Positions 1 to 11,737 of a DNA stretch of 64,000 bases are shown here, piece by piece. The DNA is from Asterias amurensis (lineage: Eukaryota > Echinodermata > Asteroidea > Forcipulatida > Asteriidae). Both the position numbers and the translations under genes were made by a program. Location: positions 20,522,501-20,586,500 of the forward strand of contig NC_092650.1 in NCBI RefSeq assembly GCF_032118995.1, given 5' to 3'. The notes beneath the pieces are model-generated. The model was not told where the DNA came from. It saw only the letters and a list, made by a program, of their open reading frames with translations, and made no database searches. The stretch's first letter is position 1. Every line of letters begins with the position of its first letter.

Positions 1-301
1 CCATGCCAACTTACCAAGATTTTGCTAATTTCAGTTTTTATAAAGGCCGATGCCTTGATATCCAAATGGCCTGTGCTACTTTGATACTAGATTCTAGTTG
101 GTCTGAATTTTGTTGGGGCTCATATTTCAAAAATGTGAAGGAGTAGGATTCTAAAAAGGTTGTGTATCTTCATGCTACCCATAGCGGATTGTTTTTGAAA
201 AACAGTTTATAAAATCTGAGACGCCGATTTGGCACAAAATGACTCTTATATCGTTGTGAGAGACTACCGTACACAGATAACTGTCATTATCCCTCCCACA
301 G

Positions 302-3300
302 TCTATGGGTCCTGAACAAGGCTGCTAAGAAGTACACACTACACTCATCCAAGTGGTACGCAGCAGCCTTTGCGCTTCGGCAACGCATGCTCCATCTAGT
401 GCAGAACCTCCAGTACTATATGATGTTTGAGGTGGTGGAGCCAAACTGGCAGATCATGGAGACCAAACTCAGACAGGTACCTGTTTACTGTTTCTTTAAA
501 GACACTGGACACTATTGGTAATTGTCAAAGACCAGTCTTCTCACTTGCTGTATCTGAACAAATGCATAAAATATAAAACCTGTGAAAATTTGAGCTCAAT
601 CGGTCATCGAAGTTGCCAAATAATAATAACAGAAAAAACACCCTTGTCACACAAAGTTGCTTGACTTTGAGACCTCAAATTCTAAATCTGAGGTTTAAAA
701 ATCAAATTTATGAAAATTACTTCTTTCTCGAAAACTACGTCACTTCATCAGAGGGAGCCATTTCTCACAATGTTTTGTACCATCAACCCTCCCAAATCCT
801 CGTAACCAAGTAGGTTTTTACGCTAATAATTATTTTGAGTAATTACCAATAGTGTCCACTGCCTTTAAGAAGTTTTGTTTGTATGTCTAGGTAATCTTCC
901 CGTCATAATTACCTTGCATAATTTTGTGCCAGTTTTCTTTCTGGTTTTCTCTTTTGGCTTATGTTATTTACTTGCTTCATTGTTTTGTGCATGTATTTTG
1001 TCCATGCTCTTTCTGTATTTTATTCAAATTAGTTAATTAATTAATTCAATCAATCAAAATAAATTACATGATCAACTTTATTGATATTCTTTTTTTTTTT
1101 TTTTTTTTTACACACTTGTTTTCGCCCCCAAAACAATTAAATATTTAAGTACAGTTTTAATGTAGTCTTTCTAAAATGGTGCACAATTTGTACTCCTATT
1201 AATTACTCTCTGTTTGTGGTTCTCTATCATCCAGATATCCAACATTGATGATGTGTTGGACATTCACACTGACTTCTTAGACAAATGTCTAAAAGACTGC
1301 ATGCTGACCAACCCAGAGTTATTGAAGATCGTCAGTAAACTCATGCTCGTGTGTGTCACATTCGCCAATTGCATCCAGGTAAGGTATACCATATAAAATC
1401 ACTATAGCTTTTTTTTTTTCCTGGGGTTTAAAAGTTGCCTGTGGATTTTCTTACAGAAATCAAGAAAGTACTTAACATACTGTGTTTAATACACATCAGT
1501 ATCAGGTTAAAAATGTATATTATGTTCTTTAACCTCATAACTTGCAACTGGTTTATATTGTTTACCCTGATGCAAAACTAACATCTATCAGACAGTAAAA
1601 CTCATTGTTTTACTTTTGCAAATAAATGCTAAAAATCGCCTTTTCTTCTACATGTTCAGAGAATGACGGAGACGATGAACGTAGAGGGAGAGGCTAGCTT
1701 CTTGGTGGATACTACAGACCCTAAAGGCAAGGACAAGGATAAGACAGAGTCTAAGAAATGGAAAGCTGCTACCAAGGTACTGTAACACTGTACCACTTTA
1801 TTTTGGGAAAGAGACTAATGGCCGAGCGGTCAAGCGCGCACACCGGACTTGAGCTCTGGTGTTTCTGGTCAGCTGAGTTCTAGTTCGAGTCTTGCTCATG
1901 ACACTATAGTCCTTAACCAAGACACTTGAACGTCATTGCAAGATGAAGAGAAGCAATAAGCCATAGTTACGTATGTTGTGTAATGCACATAAAATAACCC
2001 AGTGCACTTATCACTAGAGAAGGTGTTCGCCCCAGCATTCCTGGCAGTGGCTGCTGAATGCGCCGCAGCACCTTGTAAAAACCTTCCAGTTTGCTCTGTG
2101 ACTCGATCTCATAGATCATAAAAACTTCAAAACCTCTTAAAAAGAGTCTCTTTTTGTGCAAGCGCCTTGAGCACATTATTGGTGGATATGTAGAAATAAG
2201 TTGTAGGAGGGTTGACATTCATTTCAAACTGGCAAAGTTCAGCTATCATTCAAAATTATAGCGGATGATATTGAAAGGTCAGTATGATGGTTAAATAAAA
2301 CACATTGATTAAGTGAGTTTTTAGCAAATGGCGTTCAAACCATTGTCCATTCTGTCAACCTCTCTGTCATTCCACAACTCAGGTCGCTTCAGAGCACGTG
2401 GACCAATTAATCGGTAGCGAGGAGTTCGCCAGCACCATCGGCAACTTTGACAGCAACTTCTCCACTCTGCTGGTGAGCCTGCTGGACCAGCTGAGCCTGT
2501 TCAGCACGACGGACTGCGAACACAACATGACCAACATCATACACAGACTGGACTTCAACGGGTTCTATACAGAGGGGTTGGAGAAACTCGCCGCTGAGCG
2601 ACGGAGTCGAGAGCTGGAAGAGCAGGAACTAGGTGAGTTTACAAAAACTCATTTCAGAAACTCTTTTTTAAATCTTAAAGACACTGGACTTTATTTGTCA
2701 AAGATATGTTTTTTCAAATGGTGTTTCCCAATATATGCATAAAATAACAAATTTGGCTCAATTGGTCATCGGATTTGCAAGAGAATAATGAAAGAAAAAA
2801 AACAATTGTTGCATTACTTTTTGTGCTTTCAGATTTACAATAAAAGGCTTCAGCTCCAGAGATCTTTTTACTTTTAGCACGTCCGGTTGCTCTTAACTGT
2901 TTCAGATGTCAAACTTTTCTTGCAATAACAAATCTGTGAGCATTTTGGCTCAATTGGTCAGCGGATTTGCAAGAGAATACTGTAAGAAAAAACACAATTG
3001 TTGCATTACTTTTTGTGCTTTCAGATTAACAATAAAAGGCTTCAGCTCCACAGATCTTTGTACTTGTAGCACGTCCGGTTGCTCTTAACTGTTTCAGACG
3101 TCAAACTTTTCTTGTATTAAATTCAAAATTTGGTTCAGCGCGACTGTGGAGCGCCTGTCTGAAACGGGTGTTTTTAACAAGTAATTTAACAAGCAATTGT
3201 TCTTAAAGATGCGGACATAAATAAATTTCATGTTTTCTGAACCATCAGGTGCCTCTGGAAGTTCTCTAACAAGTGTGTCAAGTCTGTCATCTAAAGGAAA

Positions 3301-3343
3301 GTCTGGCGCATCTAGCTTGAGACCTGGCAGTAGGGATCCTTGA
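302..3343 (+). CDS. TUBGCP2: TUBGCP2, gamma-tubulin complex component 2 (C-terminal exons; 5' part outside window)
   Basis: Five coding exons can be joined in one open frame: 302-476, 1235-1378, 1660-1776, 2383-2632 and 3249-3343 (TGA at 3341-3343), giving the last 259 residues. Each junction has AG/GT signals and compatible phase. Diagnostic stretches recalled from vertebrate GCP2 are LRQRML, YYMMFEV, CLKDCMLTNPELLK, TDCEH and RLDFNGFYTE, in the same order. GCP2 is a core subunit of the gamma-tubulin small and ring complexes, which nucleate microtubules at centrosomes; this segment is the C-terminal (gamma-tubulin-binding) GCP domain. The third exon here codes for a Lys/Asp-rich spacer with little resemblance to the vertebrate protein, and the tail after RLDFNGFYTE is Ser-rich and ends SRDP. 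The 5' exons lie left of the window. Introns hold a family B element, a SINE and a 192-bp tandem duplication. Confidence 0.93.
496..868. mobile_element. Family B TTAA element, TUBGCP2 intron
   Basis: About 370 bp bounded by TTAA at both ends, with inverted ends 'aaagacactggacactattg' and its near-complement 'caatagtgtccactgccttt'. It is non-coding. Similar elements recur throughout the window in both orientations. The TTAA target site recalls piggyBac-type elements, but no transposase is visible. Confidence 0.8.
1087..1109. repeat. Poly-T tract
   Basis: A run of about 20 T in the TUBGCP2 intron; simple low-complexity sequence. Confidence 0.8.
1815..2195 (+). mobile_element. tRNA-Leu/Ser-headed SINE in TUBGCP2 intron
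   Basis: The head carries an A-box-like 'tggccgagcggtcaag' and a B-box-like 'gttcgagtc', separated by a long variable-arm region as in type II tRNAs. The body includes 'cttaaccaagacactt' and the tail 'gcgccttgagcac'. Related heads and bodies occur at 19.99, 25.28, 44.2 and 48.4 kb. It is probably silent and divergent. Confidence 0.65.
2676..3130. repeat. 192-bp tandem duplication of a family B remnant
   Basis: After a truncated family B start ('cttaaagacactgg'), a block beginning 'ttggctcaattggtca' occurs at 2753 and again at 2945, a period of 192 bp. Both copies run through 'cacgtccggttgctcttaac' and differ at only a few positions, so the duplication is fairly recent. It lies in the last TUBGCP2 intron. 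Confidence 0.8.
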
Positions 3344-3670
3344 TGGAGTGAAGTCTTGGTGATACTTAAAATTTCTATGCAACTGCAACCCTGAATAAGA
3401 CTGACGAAAAGACTATATGTTCATGTAGGTCAGCCCTTTTACTCTAAACAATTTTCCTACTTTTTTCAAGGACGAAAATATAACATGCCTGCATTTATAC
3501 AATTCTTGCAACGTTGAATGCTGCATGCTAAGTTCTTACGATTTTGTCAACATCAGAGTCAGTACTTGTGTAAATATGTAAATTATCCTATCAGAAAAGT
3601 CCATACGTTCCTGGTACAGGAGAAACTTCAAAGATGTAAAAAGTTATTATATTAGTAATTCACTATTTGC

Positions 3671-4051
3671 TTAAAGGAACACGTTGCCTTGGATCGGACG
3701 AGTTGGTCTATAAAAAGCGTTTGAAACCGTTTGTTATGAAATGTATATGGTTAGAAAGATGTTTTAAAAGTAGAATATAATGATCCACACAAGTATCTCT
3801 CACCATTGCACGGTTTTCTTTTTACATCGCGAACTATCACGGTCGGCCATTTATGGGGGTCAAAATTTTGACTCCCATAAATGGCCGACCGTGTTATTGG
3901 ACGAGGTAAAAAGAAAACCACGCAATTTCGAGGCTTATTTGTGTAGATCATTGTATTCTACTTTTACATCATCTTTTTAACCATATGCATTTTATAATAA
4001 ACGGTCCAAAAACGACCAACTCGACCGATCCAAGGCAACGTGTTCCTTTAA
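3671..4051. mobile_element. Family A palindromic TTAA element, copy 1
   Basis: The 381-bp unit starts TTAA+'aggaacacgttgccttgg' and ends with the inverse plus TTAA. The whole element folds on itself: inner arms include 'ggtcggccatttatggg' and 'cccataaatggccgacc' around 3842-3890. Near-identical organisation is seen at 48022-48409 and 60224-60636. It is non-coding and looks like a non-autonomous DNA transposon. Confidence 0.85.
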
Positions 4052-5650
4052 TTTTGCTTTTGCTGGTTCAGTTAAGTGCCATTTTGCTCATATTTTATGC
4101 ATTTCAAGTGAAAAATACCATTCTGTGCACAATAATGTAGTTTATATTTGCTATTTTCATTTTGCAATCGATCTTGCCCAAAGTTTCAGAAATATTTTCT
4201 AGAAGAGCACTGAAACTAGATCATTAAACTTGGGTCCAATTTTGTAGAGCTGCTTTAGCAGAAACTTTGCTTAACAATTCTGCTAAGCGAAAATGAGCAA
4301 TGTTGTGCTTTAGTGTAATAACACTACTATGTCATCTATAGCCCCATTCACACGAGAGCAAATTAGCAAGGTTCCCTTGCTATTGTAGCATGGTTGTAAG
4401 ATTTTAGAAAATGCACTTCGTGTGAAAGGACAATATTTTTTGGGAGTGTCCAGGGTCCACTGTCAAATCTTGTCCAACATTGCTACATTTTGTTGGAGGT
4501 CCGGACCTACGACAAAATTTTACACTAGCGGAAGTTTTGACCAAGGACGTGGGCTACATCATCGTGTGAAAGGAATCCTTGTTTATTGAACGACGTCCTA
4601 GGTGAAAATGCCCATACAGCGCATGCTATTGTGAGTGCTATCTTGTCCAACTAAGGTGATCAGGATTACCAATGCGTCATATCACTCTCATGTCGCACAA
4701 GGGTTGTTAGTTTTTAACGTTGCAGTGGGAAAGCTCACAAAATCAGTCACACACGGTGATAACAAATAAACAATCCATGCTCGTAAATTTTGTACTAAGG
4801 GACCCTGCTACATTTTGGCCGTGTGAAAAGGGCTTATGTGGTTTTCATATATCTATGCTCTATAGCCCACATATCATACAAGCTAGAGTAATATCCTTTA
4901 CAACATTATCCCTGTCTACCAGGAATTCTTAGACCATTCCTGTATAACTTTCTCAACGCCCTGTGGAATATACAACCCCAAGCTGCTGACATTAGCACTA
5001 AGGGGTTAATAAAATGCAGTACTATCTCGGCCCTCTCAGGTTCCCATTCATCCACCTGGGTGATGAGAAGCAATTATGGTTAAGTGCCTTGCTCAAGAAC
5101 AAAAGTGCGTGACTGGGATTTTAACCCACACTCTGGGGATTCAGCAATCAGAACTTGGGTCCGATGCTCGACACGCCAAAAGAAGCAAGCTTGCATATCT
5201 GATCTTTCTTATTGCACACTCGTCCTCCTCCCCCACCCCGCAACACTTTCCTTGTCTGCATTATATTAGCCAGTATGCCATGTGTACCAGATCCAGCTCA
5301 TCGCCTTATGTATTAAGTCCGCTAGAGGAGTGTTTGACATTTTTTGTGCGTGTGAATAAATCCAGCTTTAAGCTGTGACAGAAATGGAATTGCTTTTTGG
5401 CATCTGTGTATCTTTCCTCACCTTTGACCCCAGTGTATCAACAGAAGCTGTATCCGAATCGGTGACTGCTATATAGCCACGACTGTTAAGGTGGTCCCTT
5501 AGTTAATTATGACACTGCAATCCAGCTGGAGCTGTAGCCATAGGTGTAGCCATAGCACCATTATAATCCTCCTACTTAAGTCTGATTTTCAATTTTTTTT
5601 TTTTATCCCTTAGGAAAATTTTAAAGCTCCTATGTCTATGAAGTCTTTGA
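4052..5650. other. Gene-free stretch downstream of TUBGCP2
   Basis: No coding exon was recognised. It contains a family E fragment near 4235-4320, an imperfect inverted pair of 'ccattcacacg' (4345) and 'cgtgtgaaaaggg' (4819) that may bound a degraded DNA element, and the body of a tRNA-headed SINE near 4990-5180 (pieces such as 'ggtgatgagaagcaatta'). Confidence 0.45.
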
Positions 5651-6040
5651 AAGCCTACACCGCATGTGTACAAACATGTAGGTCAGGCCTCGTACTCGAT
5701 AACATTTCTCTCTTTTTTTTTCTCAAGCAACCAAAAAACATGTTTGGTAAATGAACGTGTTTTAACAAATTCATATCATCTATTAAAGGGTACAAGTAGG
5801 CGCTGACGACCTTGTTTGCGTTGGCCATGCAGTGGGGAGTATAGAGCATTATGTTAGGTGGCTCATTGGTTTCTGTAGGACGTGTCCAACCCATATGAGT
5901 TGTCGTTTTTGGATGGTCTGAGTTAATGCAGTTTGGTGGCTGATGTTGTACAACGTGGTGTTGGTAACCCTGTCGAGACGTTTTATTTCAGAGGCAGTTT
6001 GTGTGCCCGTAGCTGTTGAGATATGCAACATGGGATTGGA
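5650..6040 (-). pseudogene. LINE C-terminal fragment
   Basis: Two overlapping minus-strand frames read RLDRVTNTTLYNIS, QTIQKRQLIWVGHVLQKP and then PHCMANANKVV. The 'I.KRQL.W.GHVL..P' signature is characteristic of the region after the reverse transcriptase in several LINE clades. The frame changes between the halves and no RT core is present, so this is a decayed piece. A related fragment (WFGNVLRKP) is at about 54.49 kb. Confidence 0.6.
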
Positions 6041-6472
6041 ACAAACACTGGGTTCAATTTCCGTACACGATCCCTTTGATATGGGCCAGCTGTGGATGTT
6101 GTTGTAACAAGATGCTAGATGAATAATAACAATATGTTAGATAGTAATGGCCACGAGTTGATAAAACAGATGTCTATATGGTAAAATGAAAATGAGAAGC
6201 GAAAGAGAAGACATGTTTAATCAGAGAGAAAAAAGGTACAATGTCTAGCCTTGATTGAACCTTAATATATAATCTCTGTTAATCAATGACTATTGCATCC
6301 ACGCCTACCCCTTGTTGGAGTGGTACAAACAAGTGTAAAATAATTATCTGAAAGAGCACAAGTCTTGCTTTCAAGTAGAAGAATATGGGTTTCATATTAA
6401 CAGTTAATCTTTTAAGATGAGTTGTAAGAAATTCTTGTTCTGTGGCAAGGACTTAAAAATATAATGTGTTTC

Positions 6473-6855
6473 TTAAAGGTAATGTACACGCTTGGTAATT
6501 ACTCAAAACACATATTAACTTAAAAACTGACTTGGTAACAAGCATTGGAAAGATGTTGATAATATAGAACATTGTGGGAATTGAAACGACTCCCTCTGAA
6601 GTAACGTAGTTTTTGAGAGAGAGGTCATTTCTCACTAAAATAATAAAAGACTTCTAGCTAGAAGTCTTTTATTCTAATATCTGAAAGCACACAATTTTGT
6701 CCAACGGGGGTGTTTTTTCTTTCATCGTTTTCTTGCAACTTTGATGACCATTTGAGCCCAAATTTTCACAGGCTTGTTATCTTATGGTTATGATGGGATA
6801 CACCTAATGAGAAGACTGGTCTTTGACAATTACCAAACTTGTACCTTCCCTTTAA
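6473..6855. mobile_element. Family B TTAA element (variant with 'acttctagctagaagt' centre)
   Basis: Flanked by TTAA, ends 'aaggtaatgtacacgcttgg' and 'ccaaacttgtaccttccctt', with the central palindrome 'acttctagctagaagt' near 6650. It is the same layout as the 496-868 element with diverged ends; the 11340-11737 and 20151-20510 copies belong to this subtype. Confidence 0.8.
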
Positions 6856-6935
6856 AACTATAGGCAAAGTATGTTCAGTTCCCCCATTTTAAATGTGTTT
6901 GAATTGTATGTAATATCACTTGAGAAAAGAAAATA

Positions 6936-7240
6936 TATATATATATATGATATATATATATCTATATGATATATATATATATATCAAATAATAAACCACA
7001 AGGGAAACTGACTGGGTACATTTTAAAATGATTTAGGATTGAACAAAGAAAAATTGACTAGAGCGGGATTTGAACCAACGACCTCCGGTTTAACGTGCCG
7101 GTGCTCTACCAACTGAGCTATCTAGCCCTATGTTGATGGTCTCCCAATTTTTGTGATATATATATATATATATATCAAATAATAAACCACAAGGGAAACT
7201 GACTGGGTACATTTTTAAATGATTTATATATATATATAAA
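6936..7240 (-). mobile_element. tRNA-headed SINE inside (TA)n, with duplicated flanks
   Basis: On the minus strand, 7128-7047 reads as a tRNA-like head: 'tagctcagttggtagagc' (A box) and 'ggttcaaatcc' (B box). The acceptor-like ends pair imperfectly and the base at position 33 does not fit a functional anticodon loop, so I call it a SINE rather than a tRNA gene. A block starting 'caaataataaaccacaaggg' occurs both at about 6984 and 7175, and (TA)n tracts lie at 6939-6985, 7155-7173 and 7226-7238. Confidence 0.6.
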
Positions 7241-7350
7241 AGATAATCATTCATTTATCTGAGGGTTGCCAAAGGGAACACTTTTTTTGGTTTTCATTTA
7301 ATATAAATTCTTTAGAGGAGTTGTGCTTTTCCCCCAACTGTGTTGTATGA

Positions 7351-8004
7351 TTAAAGGCAAAGGATACCTTTGGTAATTGTCAAAGACCAATCTTCTCACT
7401 CGGAGTATCCCAGCACATGCATAAAAGAACAAACCTGTGAAAATTTGAGCTCAATTGATCATCAAAATTGCAAGAGGATAATGAAAGAAAAAAAACACCA
7501 ATGTAGTCCTACAAATTGTAGTGTGCTTTCCCTATAAAAGGCTCCGGGCCCGAGTGAGAAATTACTTCTTTCTCAAAAACTACGATACTTCAGAGGAAGC
7601 CATTTCTCTATGCTAACAATCATTTTAAAGGGTCTATATATGTACTTTTTGTAGGGCAAAAAACATAATGTCTGCAGAATTACACTAAACTTACACAGTT
7701 TGAAGATAATAATAGTAGAAAGCTTCCCTGAAAATATTAGTTGCTGAGGTGCTGTAGTTTTTGAGAAATGAGTTAAACAGTGTCATGAGAAAAAAAAGTT
7801 GTCTCGGTGATCATGAGACAGAAAAACGTATTTTCATGACATTGTTTTACTCATTTCTCAAAACCTACAGCACCTCAGCAACTAATATTTTAAGATATGC
7901 TTTCTACTATCATTATCTTCAAACGGTAAGTTTAATGTAAATCTGTATTACAAAAAAGTACCCAAATCCTTTAAATAATTACCAATAGTGTCCAGTGCCT
8001 TTAA
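7351..8004. mobile_element. Family B TTAA element with family C nested inside
   Basis: The outer element runs from TTAA 7351 to TTAA 8001-8004, ending 'accaatagtgtccagtgcct'. A complete family C palindrome (7625-7974) interrupts it close to its 3' end, so B is older than this C insertion. Confidence 0.8.
7625..7974. mobile_element. Family C palindromic TTAA element, copy 1
   Basis: A TTAA-bounded unit with inverted ends 'aaagggtctata' and 'cccaaatccttt'. Long inner arms contain 'catttctcaaaacctacag' and its inverse, closing on a 'gtcatgagaaaa' centre. The same element is at 57441-57802. No coding potential. Confidence 0.8.
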
Positions 8005-8216
8005 ATCAAAGAGTTCAATGTGCACCAGACATTGTGACTCCAGAAAATTATAATTATGCTGGCTGTCGGTAAGTAACAGACAATGATCACTCTACAGGGT
8101 AGATATTTGTACAAAGAATGGAAATGCTATCAATTTTTGATAGGGATCAGAATACTTAAAAATTATACTGTCTGTATCAAGTGACCCAGGCACCAAAGAT
8201 CCTTACAAGGCTACAG

Positions 8217-8590
8217 ACTCCAGTGTTCAATGTTTCCTATAAATAAGTTGCAATAGACGCCATCTTTACGGGCAAATTGCATTTAAGCTTGCAGGCGCGT
8301 CAAGCGCTCAGTTTATTAACACAACCACGCTGTTTACTAACCAATCAGGCAACGAGTTTTGCGAATTCTGCGCGTGCTGCACGCCGCTCTCGCGCAAAAC
8401 ACATGGCTATGTGGGAACTATCTATAGATATGTATTATATAGGCCCCTTATAGCCGACATGCTTTGACAAAACTAAACTGTACTCTTTTAAACAGAATCC
8501 AGTGTTCAACATTTCCTATGGGTATTATAAAGGCCCCCTTATAGCCGACATGTTTTGACAAAGCTAAACTCTACTCTTTTGTTCAGGGAA
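8217..8590. repeat. Imperfect direct repeats
   Basis: 'ttatagccgacatg' plus 'tttgacaaa' and 'ctaaact' occurs near 8448 and again near 8542, and 'atccagtgttcaa' occurs near 8500 (with a related 'ctccagtgttcaa' near 8219). The unit is about 90-95 bp. Function unknown. Confidence 0.6.
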
Positions 8591-8600
8591 CACACTGTAC

Positions 8601-8740
8601 ATTAAGCCTTTTTGAGGTATGGCGCGAACGTGATAGGAGTGTACTGTTTGGTTTTCGGTGTAATAATATGCACACAAATTTACCCAAACCATTATAATGT
8701 TGTAGCATTGTGTCTGCCATATCTCAAAAAGGCTTATTGA
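8601..8740. mobile_element. Short inverted-repeat element
   Basis: Arms 'aagcctttttgaggtatgg' (about 8604) and 'ccatatctcaaaaaggctt' (about 8718) enclose about 95 bp with no open frame. It has the form of a small MITE. Confidence 0.6.
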
Positions 8741-10990
8741 GTTCTTTAGAACATACAGTTGGTTAAATCACTCTGTTTGAAAAAGACCCCGAAGCCGGGC
8801 CTTTCACCCAACAAGGAAGTAACTTGGCACGTTTAATTTTTTAAACCCAACTCAAAAACAAATTGGGGGGTGCAAGATAATTTCTGAGTAAACTTAGGGT
8901 GTTTTTTCCATTTCAAAGTTTCAAAAGCATTATATGAATGGATGTGAATATAACATATTGGCCTCTTTTTACACTTCATCTTGTTTTTAAAAGCAAAACA
9001 GCTCTAACTTGTACTAATTTTTCTCAAAATGAAATTTTCTGAATTAGGCTGATTTGCCATGGAAGGGGTGTCCGCTGACATCATGAAAAGAATTTATAAA
9101 ACCAATACTCCTCTGCCCTTGTTTTAAGTTTAATGCACGATGATAGACAATAACAAATTAACACACTTCTTTAATTTTATAATAAAGTACCTTAATTTAT
9201 CTGAAATTATCAAGAATTATAAAATTAGTATAAGCAAATTTGTGCTCCCATCAATTAATACATTTCAAAGTTTGGTTGCCCTTGTAAATGAAATCGGATG
9301 ATAATTTAATGGGTCCAGAAGCAAAGTTCAATATCCATGTACATTAAATTTCACACAATTGATGTGAATGGCTCTTGAATATAAACACGTATATATTGTT
9401 GTTATATAACATTTTGGTCGAACAAGTATGGTTTTTATATAGCTGCAAAATTGTTTGTGGTCTTTCTCAAAGGTTTTTATCAGGGATACAAAACAAAATT
9501 AGTAATTTTATATAGAATTAATATAGTATTTGAGTTGCGTAAATTGTTGAAGTTCAATGGGAGAGACAACTAGCATATCATTTTTTCACGGTCATCTTTA
9601 AAAAATAAAAACAGAGTTTGAAGACCTCTCAATAAACAACCTTGTGCATTTAGTAGGCACTTTTAAACATTGTACATGTATCAAACAGTGCGGCGCCATA
9701 CATACATTTTTACTGTTAAACAGGGCTTTCTGTTCAGCAGAGTTCAGGTCATTTTTATATAAATAAATCAATTGTAATTTTTAATGTGAAAGAAATTATG
9801 TAGATAGATTAAAAAATAAATAATTGATAAACTTTAATCTGAAAGCTCATTGAATTTTGAAAACCATACTTGTAACAGTATAAACTAGTATCATTTAACC
9901 AGTGTAGAATTCCATTTAAAATATTCTAAAATTCATGGAATAGAATTTGAAAACCTCCCCCCAAAAAATAAAAAAAAGAAATAAATAAATAAAAAAAATA
10001 TCTAAAAAAAATAAGCACAAAAAAACCCACAATTTCTAGTTGGAATTGAAAACATTGAAAAAGTACCGAGTATACAGTGCTACTACACTTGGTGTCTGAA
10101 TAAAGTAACCCAAAACTAATACTATTTATCCCCGGTGTAAATTTAACATCTTTTACTAGATCAATGGGTGTTTCTGTGCTGAAATTTACATCACGTGTGT
10201 TAGCACTGAATACTCAGTACTTTTTCATTGTTTTCAATTCCAACAAAACTTTCACATGTTTGTTCTATCACATAATCACACAAAACATAAAACACTTTCT
10301 GCCACTAATTTCCAAGCTCTACCAATCCTGTTTAGAACCAGGATCACTTTACGGTATTTACTGAAATTTCCAAGATTCCCTTATATTAATATTCTACAGC
10401 GTGCTGAAAACTTGCCAAGTTAAAATTTACTCTTCCAAAAACCAATGATGTACTTAACTGTAAAATATTAATATTATTTGCGTAGATTTAGTTTTATTTC
10501 AAAATAAATGATTACATCAAATTATTACTTACCAATTATAACTTATTACTACCAACTTGATTTATAAATATTTTTTTTAGAATTAAGTACATCAGGCACT
10601 TACTTGAAATTTACAAAGAAATCATATTTCTTGGAAAACATTATTAAATCAGTTTTCTGCTGAAAGTTTTGTGTTTAATGAAGATTTATATATAAAAAAA
10701 AACACACGCACAAAATCAGTAGAATTACTTTCATTCTAATTTGAAAACACTGTTCTTACATAGTTTTCATAATCCCTAAAAATACCCATGATAATTGAAT
10801 GTATCCTTCCTTGGCACTTTATTTGCACTTAAATCTCTTGCAAAGAATTATTTACAACACTGTACATCATTATTGGATCAAATGCAATGTGCTGTCAATA
10901 TCGGTATTCTGCATCATAAACTTTCATTAATTACTTGATTTGACACCACACTGCCTAAGACATACAGCCACACACTTATATTGCAAGCTC
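8741..10990. other. AT-rich gene-free stretch
   Basis: No exon was recognised on either strand. It holds an A-rich low-complexity patch at 9958-10030, and an imperfect palindrome at about 10060-10235 whose halves ('accgagtatacagtgct' and 'agcactgaatactcagta') match the tail sequence of SINEs at 27.2 and 51.8 kb. Part could be 3' UTR of the minus-strand Kelch gene, but I see no proof. Confidence 0.4.
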
Positions 10991-11343
10991 TTAAAGGCAA
11001 ATGACATCTTACTGTGTATCACCAACATACATATGTATGCATCAAATAACAAATCTTGAACTCACTTGGTTGTCGAAGTTGAGAGAGAATAATGGAAGAA
11101 AAAACACCCTTGTCGTGCAAGTTGTCTGCTTTCAGATGCTTGAATTCGACAACTCAGCTAAGGTCTCGATTTTGATTCAAATGTTTTTGTAAGAAATTAC
11201 TTCTCTCTCTAAAACTACGTTACTTCAGCCGTTTCTAACAATGTTTTATACTATCAACAGCTCTCAATTCCGCGTTACCAGATAAGTTTTTATGTTTAAA
11301 ATTATTTAGAGTTATTAGGCTACCACTGTCCACTGCCTTTTAA
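10991..11343. mobile_element. Family B TTAA element
   Basis: TTAA at 10991-10994 and 11340-11343 bound a family B unit ('gtccactgccttt' at the right end). It directly abuts the next copy, which appears to use the same TTAA. Confidence 0.7.
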
Positions 11344-11737
11344 GGGAAGGTACACGTTTGGTAATTGTCAAAGACCAGTCTTCTCACTTGGTGTATCCCA
11401 TCATAACCTTAAAATAACAAGCCTGTGCAAATTTGGGCTCAATTGACTTCTAGCTAGAATTTTAGTGAGAAATTACCTCTTTCTCGAAAACTACAGTCTC
11501 CTCACTTGGTGTATCCCATAACCATAAAATAACAAGCCTGTGAAAATTTGGGCTCAATTGACTTCTAGCTAGAATTTTAGTGAGAAATTTCCTCTTTCTC
11601 GAAAACTACGTTACTTCAGAGGGAGTCGTTTCCCACAATGTTTTACACTATCAACAGCTCTCCAATGCTCGTTACCAAGTCAGTTTTTAAGTTAATATTT
11701 GTTTTGAGTAATTACCAAACGTGTACCTTCCCTTTAA
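11340..11737. mobile_element. Family B TTAA element abutting the previous copy
   Basis: It begins 'ttaagggaaggtacacg' and ends 'gtgtaccttccctttaa'. A ~105-bp segment starting 'tctcacttggtgtatcccat' is tandemly duplicated inside it (about 11391 and 11500). The shared TTAA with 10991-11343 suggests integration of one next to the other. Confidence 0.75.

Noticed and set aside
3780-3980. Similar 66-residue frames on both strands at 3.78, 48.0-48.3 and 60.3 kb
   Set aside because: They arise from the palindromic family A element; the recurring peptides (e.g. SAIYGGQNFDSHKWPTV) are translations of the inverted repeat, not a conserved protein.
5084-5378. 100-residue frame with Ser-rich tail
   Set aside because: It starts within SINE-derived sequence and has no recognisable domain or splice context.
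7047-7128. tRNA gene on the minus strand
   Set aside because: The cloverleaf is approximate: acceptor ends and the top anticodon-stem pair mismatch, and position 33 is C instead of T. The same sequence with SINE tails recurs at 38.3 and 52.8-53.1 kb.
6936-7240. Direct repeats around the (TA)n block as ends of a terminal-repeat retroelement
   Set aside because: The duplicated block is short, separated by only a SINE head and (TA)n, with no coding or primer-site features; local duplication is simpler.
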